A stretch of DNA of 64,000 nucleotides from Lumbricus rubellus (Eukaryota; Annelida; Clitellata; Crassiclitellata; Lumbricidae): positions 19,925,802-19,989,801 of the forward strand of contig OX243828.1 of the NCBI GenBank assembly GCA_945859605.1, read 5' to 3'. Both the position numbers and the translations under genes were made by a program. Below are positions 19,616 through 30,736 of this stretch, one piece after another. The notes beneath the pieces were generated by a model, which made no database searches, had not been told where the DNA came from, and was given only the letters and a program-made list of their open reading frames with translations. Numbering within the stretch: the stretch's first letter is position 1; each line of letters begins with the position of its first letter.

Positions 19616-19690
19616 ACAACTACACACACACACACACATACACGCACACAAATACACCCACACACGCACACGCACGCACGCACACACGTA
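19616..19690. repeat. (CA)n microsatellite
   Basis: Interrupted CACA/CGCA tract. Confidence 0.85.
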
Positions 19691-19756
19691 TCGACCATAG
19701 AGCTTTTGTATCATTATATCTCGATGGTTATCTCGTTGTTGTTTTACTGTTCAGCT

Positions 19757-19758
<2 letters not shown>

Positions 19759-19813
<55 letters not shown>
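19759..19813. repeat. (GT)n microsatellite
   Basis: About 27 uninterrupted GT units. Confidence 0.95.
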
Positions 19814-19815
<2 letters not shown>

Positions 19816-20014
19816 GCATGGTTGGTATATGCTGGTTGGATGGTTGGATGGCACGCATGTGGGGGGGGGGGAGTGCACGGAAGAGATGGGATTGGCCGGG
19901 AATTTTTGATGGGGTGGGCTGGGAGTATGAGATGGAGAAGATTCGGTGGAGGGATTTCCATAGCGAAATAAATCAGTATTTTTATAAGACGTCCCAAGAT
20001 CCTCAGTCGATTTT

Positions 20015-20293
20015 TATCGGGCGGAAGGACGGAAGGACTAGGAAACGGACGAAAGAAAAGACTATGCAACGGACGGCAGGACAAAGGAACAGCCGGAACG
20101 AAGGACTAAAGAAAGGACGTAACGAGCAAATATAGACAACAAACGGAAGCAATGGACGGAAGGAAGTCCTGAGCAAGGAACGGACTTCACGCAAGACTGA
20201 GGAACGGACAGAAGAAAGACTAGGACAAAGGTGGAAAGAAGGACCAAGCAAAGGACGGGAGAACGGGCTATAGAAGGAATGACAGAATAAAAT

Positions 20294-20340
<47 letters not shown>

Positions 20341-20705
20341 TACATACAGACAGACAGACAGACATACGGATGGAAGCGCTAAGGAACAAACAGCATTAAG
20401 AAAGGACTAAGCAATGGACGACTCGTAAGAACTATAAGGAACAGCAGGAAAGAAGGACAAAGGAAGGAACGGAAGGAGAATAAGGAAAAACGAATAAATA
20501 AATAGCAGACGGACGAAGAGAAGGATTAAGGAACGGATTGAAGGACGATGAAGCTGACAAGCAGAGAGACGGAGAGGAAGACTTGATGGAAGGAGGGATG
20601 GATGAAAGGATGGAAGGAGGGATGGAAGGAGGGATGGATGAAAGGATGGAAGGAGGGATGAATGAATGAATTGATGGAAGGAGGGAGGGATGGATGGATG
20701 GAGAA
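20015..20705. repeat. Purine-rich GGAC/GGAA repeat region
   Basis: Degenerate GGAC, GGAA and GGAT motifs with a pure (CAGA)n core at about 20293-20340 and (GGAT/GGAG)n at 20578-20700. The frames are low complexity. The region 20706-21000 is CpG-containing unique sequence with no recognised gene. Confidence 0.8.
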
Positions 20706-21081
20706 ATGGATCGACGATTGGGATTTGGGAATGAGAGGAAAACACGGAACGATAAAACCAGATGCCTGAAACAATACTCCTCCGGTTTCGGTCAAAGGTC
20801 AGAGAGGGGTCGATTTCGCACCCGTAGGGGTCTTCCCCTCCATCCTCCATCTACCCCCCATCCAATCACTCATCTGTCCCGCCAGCCATCTCCCATTCCG
20901 CCCGGAGATCTGATCTAGTGAGGCTGCAGCGGAACTAGAGAGCGTCAATTCGACGGCCATTAACGACAATCACATGTCGACTTCAACAACCTTTTGACCC
21001 CTTTATTAATATATACATATGTATTTATGTGTATATATATAACATGTATGTATATATATACATGTAATATACATATATATA

Positions 21082-21696
21082 CACTGTGCCCCATAAAAAA
21101 ACACACCAAAATGTTTTTCAAAAATCTTCTATAAAACTAAGCCAATTTTAATAAAAGTTTGTACGTTGTTTCTCATATAATTTTGCCACAAATATTTTAC
21201 ATTTTACTTACTCACAGAAGTGGTTGCTGTTGGAGGCAGTGACGCAGACTAGGCGTGTTTGGAAACATTTAAACAGAGATTAGTAACTTACAGGACAGCG
21301 CCCCAGCACATCGCGCAAAGGACACCATTGCGTTGCTGCGACGTGAAACACCAAGCTTCATTGGACCGGAACTCTGGCCAGCAAACTCACCAGACCTCAA
21401 TCCCGTTGACTACAGAATTTGGGATCTAATACAGGAGGAACGCGTCCACCAGACAGCAATACGGAACATCAACGAGTTGAAGGAGCGCCTCATCGTTGTG
21501 TGGGCACAGTTGAAGCAGAGTGTCATTGACAAAGCTATTGAACAGTGGCGGCCAGGGCTGAGAGCCTGCGTTCAAGTGAAGGGACATCACTTCGAACATC
21601 TTCTTAAATGAAACATTACTTTTTCTTATTTAACATTAGACTTACATGCGTTTCATGACAAAGTTTTTTGGTGTGTTTTTTTTATGGGGCACAGTG
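21082..21696 (+). mobile_element. Mariner-type transposon remnant
   Basis: 615 bp between TA dinucleotides, ending in inverted CACTGTGCCCCATAAAAAAA. It keeps only the 3' part of a transposase. Confidence 0.85.
21294..21611 (+). pseudogene. Transposase C-terminal half (DD37D type)
   Basis: Open from the second catalytic Asp (codon 21294, DSAPAHRAKD) to the stop at 21609. The third Asp lies in NSPDLNPVDYRIW, with 37 residues between the two Asp, as in DD37D (maT-like) mariner transposases. The DNA-binding domain and first Asp are absent, so it is inactive. Confidence 0.85.
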
Positions 21697-21702
21697 TATA
21701 TA

Positions 21703-22916
21703 CACCGTGGTTCAAAAAAAACTAAGCCAAATTGTTTTTCGTATATCTCTAATGCCTGATAACATATCACGCTAAAAATTTCCAAATATTTAGAGAAGTG
21801 GACCAAGAATATGATTCCAAAATTTCAAGAGATAAAATTGAACGGATAAAAAGATATGAATCTTTCAACTTCATATGCCGAAATTGCAGTTTACAAGCAA
21901 TTTTCTCCCAGATTCAGTAAAAAGTAAGCTAAACTGTTTTTCTTATATCTCCAGTGCCGGATAATTAATCATACCAAACTTTTCCAGATATTTAGAGGAT
22001 TGAACCAAGAATAGGATCTCAAAATATCATGTCATAAATTTGAACGGATAGAAAGATATGAATATTTAAACTTCATCTCCAGAAATTTCTGTTTTCAGCA
22101 AGTCTGTTATGGTGTTCGTTGCGGTTTCGATGCTTGATAGTTCCCAATTTTGGTCTTCAGGGATCCTGGAGTAAAATTAACGGAGTATATTATCGCAATA
22201 TTCTGCTGTCACAACATTTTCCACCTGTTATCAAAAATCAATAGCCCCAGAAAGCTGTTTTATTTTTCAACAGAACAGCGCCAGCCCACAGAGCCAAGGA
22301 AACCATCGAAATGCTGACAAGACGCCAGACTTCATTTCTCCCACACTATGGCCTCCGAACAGCCCAGACTTGAATCTTGTCGACTATAAAGCGTGGGGCG
22401 TGATGCAAGACCGAGTCTATCAGACAACAATCCATAATATAAACGTTCTGAAGCAACCAACGCTTGTTGGAAGTGTGGGAAGGCCTGGACCAGAGGATAA
22501 TTGACGATGCTGTTGCGTAATGCATGGCGCCAGCTCTTCCAGGCTTGCGTGCAAGCAGGAGGAGGACATTTTGAGCATCTTAATTAATTAAATAATAAAA
22601 CCATACTGTTGGAATCATATTGTTAGTTCAAATATCTACATATCTGGAAATGTTTAGAATGATTAATCATCAGGCATTAGAGATTATAAGAAAACATTTG
22701 ATTGAATCTGACAGAAAATTGCTTGTAAACTGAAATTTCGACATATGAAGTTTAAATTTTCATATCTTTTTATTCGTTCAACTTTGTCTCATGAAATTTT
22801 GGAATCATATTCTTGGTCCACTTCTGTAAATATTTGGAAAATTGTAGCTTGATATGTCATCAGGTATTAGAGATATATGCAAAACAATTTGGCTTAGTTT
22901 TTTTTGAACCACGGTG
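21703..22916 (+). mobile_element. Mariner-type transposon with compound long TIRs
   Basis: 1214 bp starting CACCGTGGTTCAAAAAAA and ending in its complement, flanked by TA. It begins six bases after the end of the preceding element. Each terminal arm contains two diverged copies of a ~200-bp module (21720-21900 and 21925-22085; inverted near 22620-22910). Confidence 0.85.
22265..22590 (+). pseudogene. Degenerate mariner-type transposase
   Basis: Frame-broken remnant showing the region around the second and third catalytic positions (NSACPQ-like, then PNSPDLNLVDYKAWG). Stops and shifts follow within 100 bases. It is similar in layout to the transposase at 21294. Confidence 0.7.
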
Positions 22917-22955
22917 TATATTGAAAAGCGCGTAGATGCAAATCTCATATTTATG

Positions 22956-22957
<2 letters not shown>

Positions 22958-23042
<85 letters not shown>
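22958..23042. repeat. (AC)n(AT)n microsatellite
   Basis: About 32 CA units followed by about 9 TA units. The region 23043-23690 is AT-rich with no recognised feature. Confidence 0.95.
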
Positions 23043-23754
23043 GAATTATGTGTATATATTATGTTTATAAATATATAAGCCTACTTGCATATTATGACAA
23101 CCGATATAATAATTTTTACTTTAAGATATATTTAGGACTATAGGGGTCTAGCTGAGTATAGCTCTTGTAATTTATTTATGTAGTCTACAATATGCAAACA
23201 CATAATGTATACACGACCTAGTATACGATACATATATCAAGTTTATATGACGCTTGCATACACACATCTTATATCTGAATATATAAACTCGTGCATATCT
23301 CATAATATAACAAGCTCGTGGAAATCATAACTCATGTATATGTACAATTGTACATGTAGGATGTGCACGCTTGTACCATCGCGCGTGTGTTTGTATAAGA
23401 TCATAAAATATATCATGCATACTTGAGCTCCTGTGTATACATATCTAATTACATGCATATGCGTATCTTTATCATTTCTGAAGTGGGCGTGAACATTTTT
23501 ACGGCGTGTTTGGAATTATCGTTTTAGCCCGTCGTCTTCAATGTTTATTAAAGTAGTCGAGTATTATAAGACGCAGATTAGCCGTTTATCTATAGCTTAA
23601 TAATCATATCATGAAGCCTATGGCAGACCGACGTATATATAGGGTGAATAGCATTGCGTGGTAGAAGTTCATAAACTATACCATGGTTAAGAAAGGCCAG
23701 GGTACACGGCCAAGAGATTACCACGCAGACCCGTGTTTGGGTGATGGGTGCCAA

Positions 23755-23990
23755 GGGAGCTGCAGCAACCGGGCCCGCAGTTTTGAGGGGCCCGGTTGCA
23801 AATAAATGTATGGTAGACAGGGCTTAAAGTGTGGCAGGACGGTCATGGACGGCGTCCTGGCACTTATTTTCAAATCTCTATGCCGTCCTGCCACTTATTT
23901 GGCCAGCACACCTGAGAATGTAAGGGGCGTCCTGACACTTCTTTTGGAAAGGTAAGAGGCGTCCAGGAACTTCTCTTTTTTACACTTTTA
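23755..23990. repeat. GC-rich inverted and direct repeats
   Basis: accgggcccgc and gggcccggt form a hairpin. gtggcaggacgg and ccgtcctgccac form another. A ggcgtcctgNcactt motif occurs three times. It may be the end of a hAT-like element starting at cagggcttaaag (23819), but no partner end was found. Confidence 0.4.
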
Positions 23991-24100
23991 GTACTGAATG
24001 ATGGTAGACAATAATTATAGACATCCATGCACTATGTAAATTGTATCCTATGATTATTTAATTGCATATACTGATTCTTTGGGATTGTACAATGTACAAT

Positions 24101-24402
24101 TGTACATGCTATTGATTGTTCTAATTCAATGTTCTCTCAGTGCTTCTGCAGGCCGTTCAGTAAACACATTTACATACTTACACACAAGACATACATACTT
24201 GCTAGCAAATTGTTCAATAAAGTACATGTACATACTTACTTACTCAATACTCAATGTACACGCTATTGATTGTTCTACTTCAATGTTCTCTCAGTGCTTC
24301 TGAAGGCAGTTCAGTAAACACTCTTACATTCTTACACACAAGACATACATACTTACTAGCAAATTGTTCAATAAAATACACACTAACTTACTCAATACTC
24401 AC
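24101..24402 (+). repeat. 154-bp tandem duplication
   Basis: 24101-24254 and 24255-24402 are two diverged copies starting tgtaca(t/c)gctattgattg and ending in a cttacttactcaatactc tract. Confidence 0.85.
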
Positions 24403-24486
24403 GAGTCAATTTTTTCGCTGTGTCTACACCTACTTTAACAACCACAGAATTGCCACGAAATCGGATTTTGTCTAGACTTGCCCCCA

Positions 24487-24640
24487 ACGGAATGAACACC
24501 AACTGCCCACGAAATGGCCACTAACTGTCCACGAAATGGCCACTAACTGCCCATTGAATCTCCACTAACTGCCCATTGAATGGCCACCTACTGACCATAG
24601 AAATTACCACCGAATTGGCACCTATGGTGACCGCTGTACG
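24487..24640. repeat. ~23-bp minisatellite
   Basis: Six or so units of the form cca(c/t)gaaatggccactaactg. Confidence 0.75.
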
Positions 24641-24694
24641 GCCAGTGAATACCACGGACAGTGGTCGAGCATAATCAATAGAAATCAAACCCAA

Positions 24695-24960
24695 TCAATC
24701 GCTTTGGCTCGGCGGGCCTCGCCGCCACCGTCTTATAAGCCGCCGCGGTAAAGGCGGCGGCGGCGGGGCAGCGTCCGCGTAATATATGGATGACCCCTTT
24801 CGCGCTCGCACAAATTGACGCTGGATGGCGCGTCGGCCGGATAAAGAGTGGCAGCGGGTCAACGGACGGAGAGAGAGAAGGATGCCAGCGGGCTGCTGAG
24901 GCTGGTGAGGCAGGGAAGGCTCAGGACGGTGCCACGTGATATTCTATCCCCCTTAAAGCT
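24695..24960. promoter_or_regulatory. CpG-rich region upstream of the LRR-Ig gene
   Basis: High CpG density with (GGC)n near 24750-24765, in contrast to the AT-rich surroundings. A second CpG-rich patch is at 25400-25580. Either could be the promoter of the gene at 26092. A possible 5'UTR donor (aat/gtgagtat) lies at 25831-25832. No TATA box is obvious. Confidence 0.35.
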
Positions 24961-26091
24961 ATCTGGGGGAAAGAATTAATCTATCCCCCCCCCGATGGAA
25001 TATGCTGGTCTAGACTATCCGGGTGGGGATAAATAGTTGTATCCCCTTTATGCCAGCGGGCGTATAAAATGCGTAAAAATGCGTATAATTCAAAAATGTG
25101 CTGTAATCAAAATCAAAAGTGACTCTTAATTGTTTTAAGTGTCCTAAGCAATGTTCAGAGAAAGGCAACTCGAATTTACTTATAGTGGCTCTAAGTGTTC
25201 TTGAACGTTCTAAATGTTCTAAGAATCTAAGTGCTCCAAAACCAAAGCAGGCAAAATTATCTAGTAGGAGTAAAATAAATATACCTATTAGTATCATTGT
25301 TCAAAACAAAGAAAATGGAAATTAATTTGCAAAATAAATATACACGCGGAAGTGCATTTTTCAACTTCTCTTCATCTGGAGGGGGGTACGATTAATACGG
25401 GGGTTACTCTACATCGTGACACCGGTGGTAGCTGAGGAGAGGCGCTGGATGCGTGTCGGCCTGGCCGCGGAGGATGTAGTCCTGACCCGCTGCCACCGCC
25501 GAGCTGTCGGTCGGTTGGCCGGCTACTGTATTTACGCAGTCGGTGCTTGAGCGAAACGCGGGGATGACTATCATCGAGTATTGGTGGCCGTCTATTCGTG
25601 AACGAGAATGCTTCTCCTTCTTCTCGTCTTCGTGAAATCGAATACTCGACTATTTCTCCATCGATTGATTATTCGACGAGAGTACTCGGTTACTTTGCGT
25701 CGACTTTCTAAATTGAATAATTGGCGATTTTCGTTGGGCAACTTCGTCGGCTATCTAAGATGCCCTTGGATACTTCAGTCGATTAGATAACTGTTATTGA
25801 ACTTGGATACTCGGATGCTTTAGTCTGTCAATGTGAGTATAATTGTGAATTGAGTCGATTATGTGACTATTCGATTACTTCATCTTCTGACCGATCGGAA
25901 CCAAAACTACCCGGATATTTAAATCGATTACTTCCGATCATCAATCTATAACCGTATATATCCGATCAATGAAAAAACACTGTGAACAACACTTTTAGTT
26001 CGTTCATAGCAGAAGGTCAATAATAATAATTATTTCTGTTGTCAAGCACAGCGACCTTTTGGGGGGCCATGCCGTTGCCACGGTCGTTGCC

Positions 26092-27798
26092 ATGGTGATG
26101 GGGCTACGCCCGTTGCTAGGGAGAATGCTGTCGTCATGGCAACGAAACGTGTTCGTCGTCTTGTTCATCGTCGTTCAGTCCATGACGACGGAGGGTCGAA
26201 CGGTGAACACGACCACCAAGCCCCCGTCATCGCCCTCCCAACTGTCCAGTGGACCGTGGGCGAACTGCCCCGTGGCATGCTTCTGCAGTTCGCTCAGTCG
26301 CATCGTCTACTGCAGCCGGCGAGGATTGGGTTCCATCCCTGAGGGAGTGGCCCCGGATAGTCTCCAACTGAACATGAACGGGAACCACTTCTCATCGCCG
26401 CACCTCCACCGTTCCAACTTCTCCGGACTGGCCCGGCTCGAGCACCTCTACCTGAGTGAGTGCGGCGTTGAGGGCATCGAGGTTGGAACGTTCCTCGAAC
26501 TGCAGAACCTCAAGTGGCTAGACCTCAGCAACAACCGGCTGAGGACGCTCAGTCCGCGCAGCTTCCAGGGTCTCAACCTCCAGCACCTCTTCCTTAACGG
26601 TAACCGTCAGCTGGAGCTGACGAGGGCGTCATTCGCAGGACTGGTCACCGTCGGTCTCTACCTGCACGACTGCTCCCTCGGCTGGATCCACCCGGAGGTC
26701 CTAGCGCCCCTCAGCTCGTCCCTCAAGTACCTATGGCTGAACGGGAACGAGCTGTCCACCTTCGACCCCCAACTCGAACCCATCTTCCTCTCGCTTACCC
26801 ACCTCCGTCTCAGCTCCAACCCCATCCACTGCAACTGCCGGCTGGGCTGGCTCAAGACACTCTTCGACACCAACGGGGACACGTTCAAGGGCGCCGTACC
26901 CCCGTCTTGCCTCGGTCCATCGCGGCTCAAGGGACGGTACTTCAACGATGTCACCGCCGCAGAGTTTCGCTGCCAGGCTCCGATGTTCAGCAATATTGAC
27001 GCCACGTTCGGACAGCTCGAGGGACAACTGAGATGCCGCGCGTCCGGCGATCCATCCCCGGACATCTTCTGGATCCAGCCGTCCGGTCGGACGACCCGCT
27101 ACCATGTTCCCGAGGGTCCGGACGCCAGGGCCAACCAGGCGACGTTGACCGTCAACCGAACGGACACGGACCCCCATCTGTTCGGCATGTACATCTGCGT
27201 GGCGACGAACGAGGCTGGAAACGTCACCCTGACCATTAACGTCTCCTGGCCTTTGACCCAGATCGACGAGACACCCTCCCCCACGCCAAACACACCCACC
27301 ACCAACCCCCACGCCCCCGTCAACATCCTACACGGTCGGGGTTCCTCCTCCTACCCAGCAACCCCAAACGAAAAGGACGACTACCCCTCGTGGTGGGGCG
27401 GCAGGGCAACGTCCGGTCACGAGGGTGACGACGGCGACGATGCAGGTCACGGGTCAGCGCTACTGACGCCCCGACCCAACTACACGCTGATCCAATCCCT
27501 CGACCGGAAACGACCCGCCGGAAGTGACGACACCCGGATGTTCAGCGTCGTACAGATGGTCTGCGCCGTCGTCGGCAGCCACGTATGCACGCTGGTTCTC
27601 TGTCTCGTTGCCGTTCCGCTGTGCTACCGAAGCCGCTGGACGCGACTCAAACCGAGGCCGATGCCGATCGGCGAACGCCAGGTGGCGTGCAAGAAACTGC
27701 ACGCACCGGAAGTTGCCATTCCCGACTCGCCGAGCATCGACAACACCGGATGTTCGCAATTCTACCTTCCCGACTACTTCATAACGTCACCGCAGTGA
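26092..27798 (+). CDS. Intronless LRR-Ig single-pass membrane receptor
   Basis: 568 codons from ATG 26092, chosen because it is the first ATG of the frame and sits in a GCCATGG Kozak context. ATGs at 26098 and 26125 would also keep the signal sequence. Order: hydrophobic signal (about 20-28), LRRNT cap (Cys 59, 63, 65, 74 in Cx3CxCx8C), about six leucine-rich repeats (90-245; e.g. NLKWLDLSNNRLRTL), LRRCT cap (Cys 247, 249, 273, 294), one Ig-like domain (Cys 315, Trp 327, Cys 369 in GMYICVATNEAGN), a Pro/Asp/Gly-rich linker (390-480), a transmembrane helix (about 484-511) and a ~55-residue basic-then-acidic tail. Several NxS/T sites suggest glycosylation. This layout belongs to the LRR-Ig cell-surface family (Kekkon/LRRC24/AMIGO/LINGO-like), which acts in adhesion or signalling. 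Which member cannot be said. GC content is much higher than in its neighbours. Its role is inferred from domains only. Confidence 0.9.
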   Translation: MVMGLRPLLGRMLSSWQRNVFVVLFIVVQSMTTEGRTVNTTTKPPSSPSQLSSGPWANCPVACFCSSLSRIVYCSRRGLGSIPEGVAPDSLQLNMNGNHFSSPHLHRSNFSGLARLEHLYLSECGVEGIEVGTFLELQNLKWLDLSNNRLRTLSPRSFQGLNLQHLFLNGNRQLELTRASFAGLVTVGLYLHDCSLGWIHPEVLAPLSSSLKYLWLNGNELSTFDPQLEPIFLSLTHLRLSSNPIHCNCRLGWLKTLFDTNGDTFKGAVPPSCLGPSRLKGRYFNDVTAAEFRCQAPMFSNIDATFGQLEGQLRCRASGDPSPDIFWIQPSGRTTRYHVPEGPDARANQATLTVNRTDTDPHLFGMYICVATNEAGNVTLTINVSWPLTQIDETPSPTPNTPTTNPHAPVNILHGRGSSSYPATPNEKDDYPSWWGGRATSGHEGDDGDDAGHGSALLTPRPNYTLIQSLDRKRPAGSDDTRMFSVVQMVCAVVGSHVCTLVLCLVAVPLCYRSRWTRLKPRPMPIGERQVACKKLHAPEVAIPDSPSIDNTGCSQFYLPDYFITSPQ

Positions 27799-28275
27799 CG
27801 TCAGCGCTACGTCACCATCGCAATAATGCAGAGTATAATTATTATATACCACAGTGACGTAGAGTTACGTCACGGTTGCAATAAGAGTGTAGCGTGCTGC
27901 AGTGACGTCAACGTATATGACCTTCGAGAAAGCTGTTTACGTCATCGCCAACGTCATCGTTTGAGTACTCAAAACCAGTCGTCATTTAAATCTGCGTTCA
28001 CGCATTTAAATGCACGCACACATACTGATGACGTTGCATACTCGCCGTGTATGCGCACGTTTTCATGACATCACACGAGACGTAGCCCCACACGCATGGT
28101 AATTACGTCATCAGAAAACGTAAACAATGACTAAGAAACAGCCAAACTGACGACGTAAACGATTGTCACCTTTCCATCAGAACATCAGAATGACGTTGCT
28201 GCAGTATATTCTCCAGAGATCTACATCCGGTTTTAGAAGACGATGACGTCACCGCTTTCGACGATTCTGACGTCA
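27784..28275. promoter_or_regulatory. Cluster of TGACGTCA-type (CRE/ATF-like) motifs
   Basis: At least 13 TGACGT or ACGTCA half-sites in about 490 bp. Four are full TGACGTCA palindromes (27796-27803, 27903-27910, 28244-28251, 28268-28275). The first overlaps the stop codon of the LRR-Ig gene. By sequence these are CREB/ATF-type sites. Whether they act in the 3' region of this gene or as an enhancer is unknown. Confidence 0.5.
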
Positions 28276-28631
28276 CGGGTGGCAGCTTTCACTTCACCGT
28301 CCACGGCGCGCCGGTTCCTGCGTTTCGGTGCCGGCGTTTCACACTCCGCTGATCGCAAAACTCGAAACAGGGTTCGGTTTCAACTACGTTGGCGCTACAC
28401 AAAGTAGTCATTTCGAATGAATTTGACAAGCTATAAGAAGCACTGAGTCCATTGTGGGACGATGTAAACTGGTGCTTACAAATGCGTAACATTGGCCGGT
28501 TAACAATTGCTTTAGAATATTGTTATGTTTATGGTCCTACATACATACTTAGAACTGATGTCTGATAACAGCTAGACACCGTAGAAGGTGTGTCGGACGT
28601 GAAGATCTCAAAAGGCTCTATATAATTTCCA

Positions 28632-28812
28632 TATGCATACACACATATACGTACATACGTACATACATACATAGTACATACATACATACATACATACATA
28701 CATACATACATACATACATACAAACATACATACATACATACATACATACATACATACATACATACATACATACATACATACATACATACGTACATACATA
28801 CATATAAACATA
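28632..28812. repeat. (ACAT)n microsatellite
   Basis: Nearly uninterrupted CATA units. The open frame on the minus strand is an artefact. The region 28280-28630 shows nothing recognised. Confidence 0.95.
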
Positions 28813-28970
28813 CATTCATACATGTATACCTAGGAACATAAACAAGAGCATGCACAACCTCATGCCTCCACACATACCTGCATACACACACATTAATACA
28901 TTTATCTGTACATACTTGCATAGTGCACGCACACGAACATGTGCATACTAAAACAAAACAATGCCTTTTG

Positions 28971-28973
<3 letters not shown>

Positions 28974-29045
<72 letters not shown>
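28974..29045. repeat. (CT)n(AT)n microsatellite
   Basis: Pure CT run, then pure AT run ending at the TA duplicated by the next transposon. Confidence 0.95.
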
Positions 29046-29048
<3 letters not shown>

Positions 29049-30055
29049 GGTGGGCCAAAAAAAGTGAGAACATCGCGTAAAAAGTAGTATAATTGCATCA
29101 AAGCTTGTTTCACTGTATCCAAAATAGCTTAAATTGTTTGCTCATTCACTTACTTACCTATTTAGCTATATGATGTCTTTATTTCGACGCATTTTAAAGC
29201 AAAATTTACAACTCAAAACGTACAAGCGTGTAATCGGGCAGAAGCTCAATGAAAATGTCACTTTGAAACGCTTGCAACGCAGTCGGCAGCTACTTGAGCG
29301 GTTTCCTAATGAGAGAAGTGTACGATCGAAGCATCTGGTTTACCGACGAAAAGACATTCACCGATGCCACTCCAGTTAACTGTTTATTCCGTTGAAACAA
29401 AGAAAAATGTAAGTTCAGGAAAGTCGATTCATACGAGAACGTGACCATTTCAGCCACGCGGTATCTTTTGTATCAGTTGGTGTGTCTTGAATGGGTAAAA
29501 CTAATATTGTGTTCGTTGAACCAGGCGCCAAAGTAAACAGTGAATACTATTGTGGACATGTTCTGAGACAAGGCGATATGTGATCGCCATAACTGGACAT
29601 TACAGCAGCAAGACGGAGCTCCATCTCATACAGCGAGAAATACAATCAACTTTCTTTGGCAGGAGAATGTTAACTTCATCGAGCCAGACATGTGGCCACC
29701 GAACAGTTGTGATTTAAACACAGTAGATTATGCCATATATATGGGGTGCTTTGCAAGAAAAAGTCTACCTTCGGCGAAAATTTACAACAGTTGAGCAGCT
29801 CAAGTTGGCAATAATCGAACTTCGAAGAATGAAGAAATCTGGGACAGCGTTTCATTGACATGCAGTAGCATAAAACCGAGTGGCGTCGACGCTTAAAAAA
29901 ACTCGTTGAGAAGCAAGGAGGACACATTGAACATGATTTCTGATTAGCTAAATACTTGGCAAACAAAAATATATGAAAACAATATAATTAATTGAATTAT
30001 GTTTGTAAATAACTCGCATTATACAAGTTGTTCTCACTTTTTTTGGCCCACCCTG
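29046..30055 (+). mobile_element. Mariner-type transposon, degenerate
   Basis: 1010 bp with 27-bp perfect inverted ends starting CAGGGTGGGCCAAAAAAAG, TA on both sides and a broken transposase inside. It shares its first 13 bases with the elements at 17481 and 38606. Confidence 0.9.
29134..29942 (+). pseudogene. Mariner-type transposase with all three catalytic Asp, frame-broken
   Basis: Segments in different frames: an upstream basic region, then the first catalytic Asp in IWFTDEKTFT (Asp codon 29345), the second in QQDGAPSHTARN (29612) and the third in NSCDLNTVDYA (29726). The last two are 37 residues apart. Stops and shifts lie between and after these. The N-terminal helix-turn-helix is missing or decayed. 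Confidence 0.8.
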
Positions 30056-30736
30056 TATATCTATAGCGTCCACAAAATGTATATCATCGTATAGACAATC
30101 TGGTCACCTTGTAATTCCTCATAATAATTCTACCTAGACATTTGTCTTTTGCTTACCATTACAACTTTGCGCAGTAACTGTGATGCCTAGCGCTATCTAA
30201 AAGCTCTACATTCCAACATTTTTGCGACATTACAGAGGGCCATCCATGACGAGTGTGGCCTGCGACGTCCCAAGTGTCTAGCTGTCTGTGAACACAGCGT
30301 ATACACAGTGGCCAGACACTTTAGTGTTTTAGAGGATGCTGACAACGTAACCATCGAATAATAATTATAGCTTTTGTATAATTATGAAGCGCATATTAGG
30401 AAAAACAAAACGTTTCAATTGTACCCTCTGTATATTATGCACACGTATTGGTGACATAATAATTATGCACTGTGACGTCTGCGCAGTAAACAAACTTCTT
30501 GACGTCAGTTCGTCAGCTATGTTTACCGGAACTTCCGGAAGGTTGTACCATCGTGTGAGGTAAGGTTTATAAAGAGGTATGGTATCAGATAAGGCATAGA
30601 GAAAGGTATGGTACTTTTATGACAATGGCGCCACAAAGTCACTAATTAGGCATAACTAATTATTGCTTGTGAACCTTTTTTCTTCGTCAACCAGGACAGT
30701 ATGTTGTATGCAGCAGTGATGGGTAGCTAGTTAAGC

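Noticed and set aside
21082..22916. A single composite transposon
   Set aside because: Each half has its own matching inverted ends and TA flanks, so two neighbouring elements is simpler.
26731..27312. Minus-strand frame of 193 codons opposite the LRR-Ig gene
   Set aside because: A shadow of GC-rich coding sequence, with no domain.
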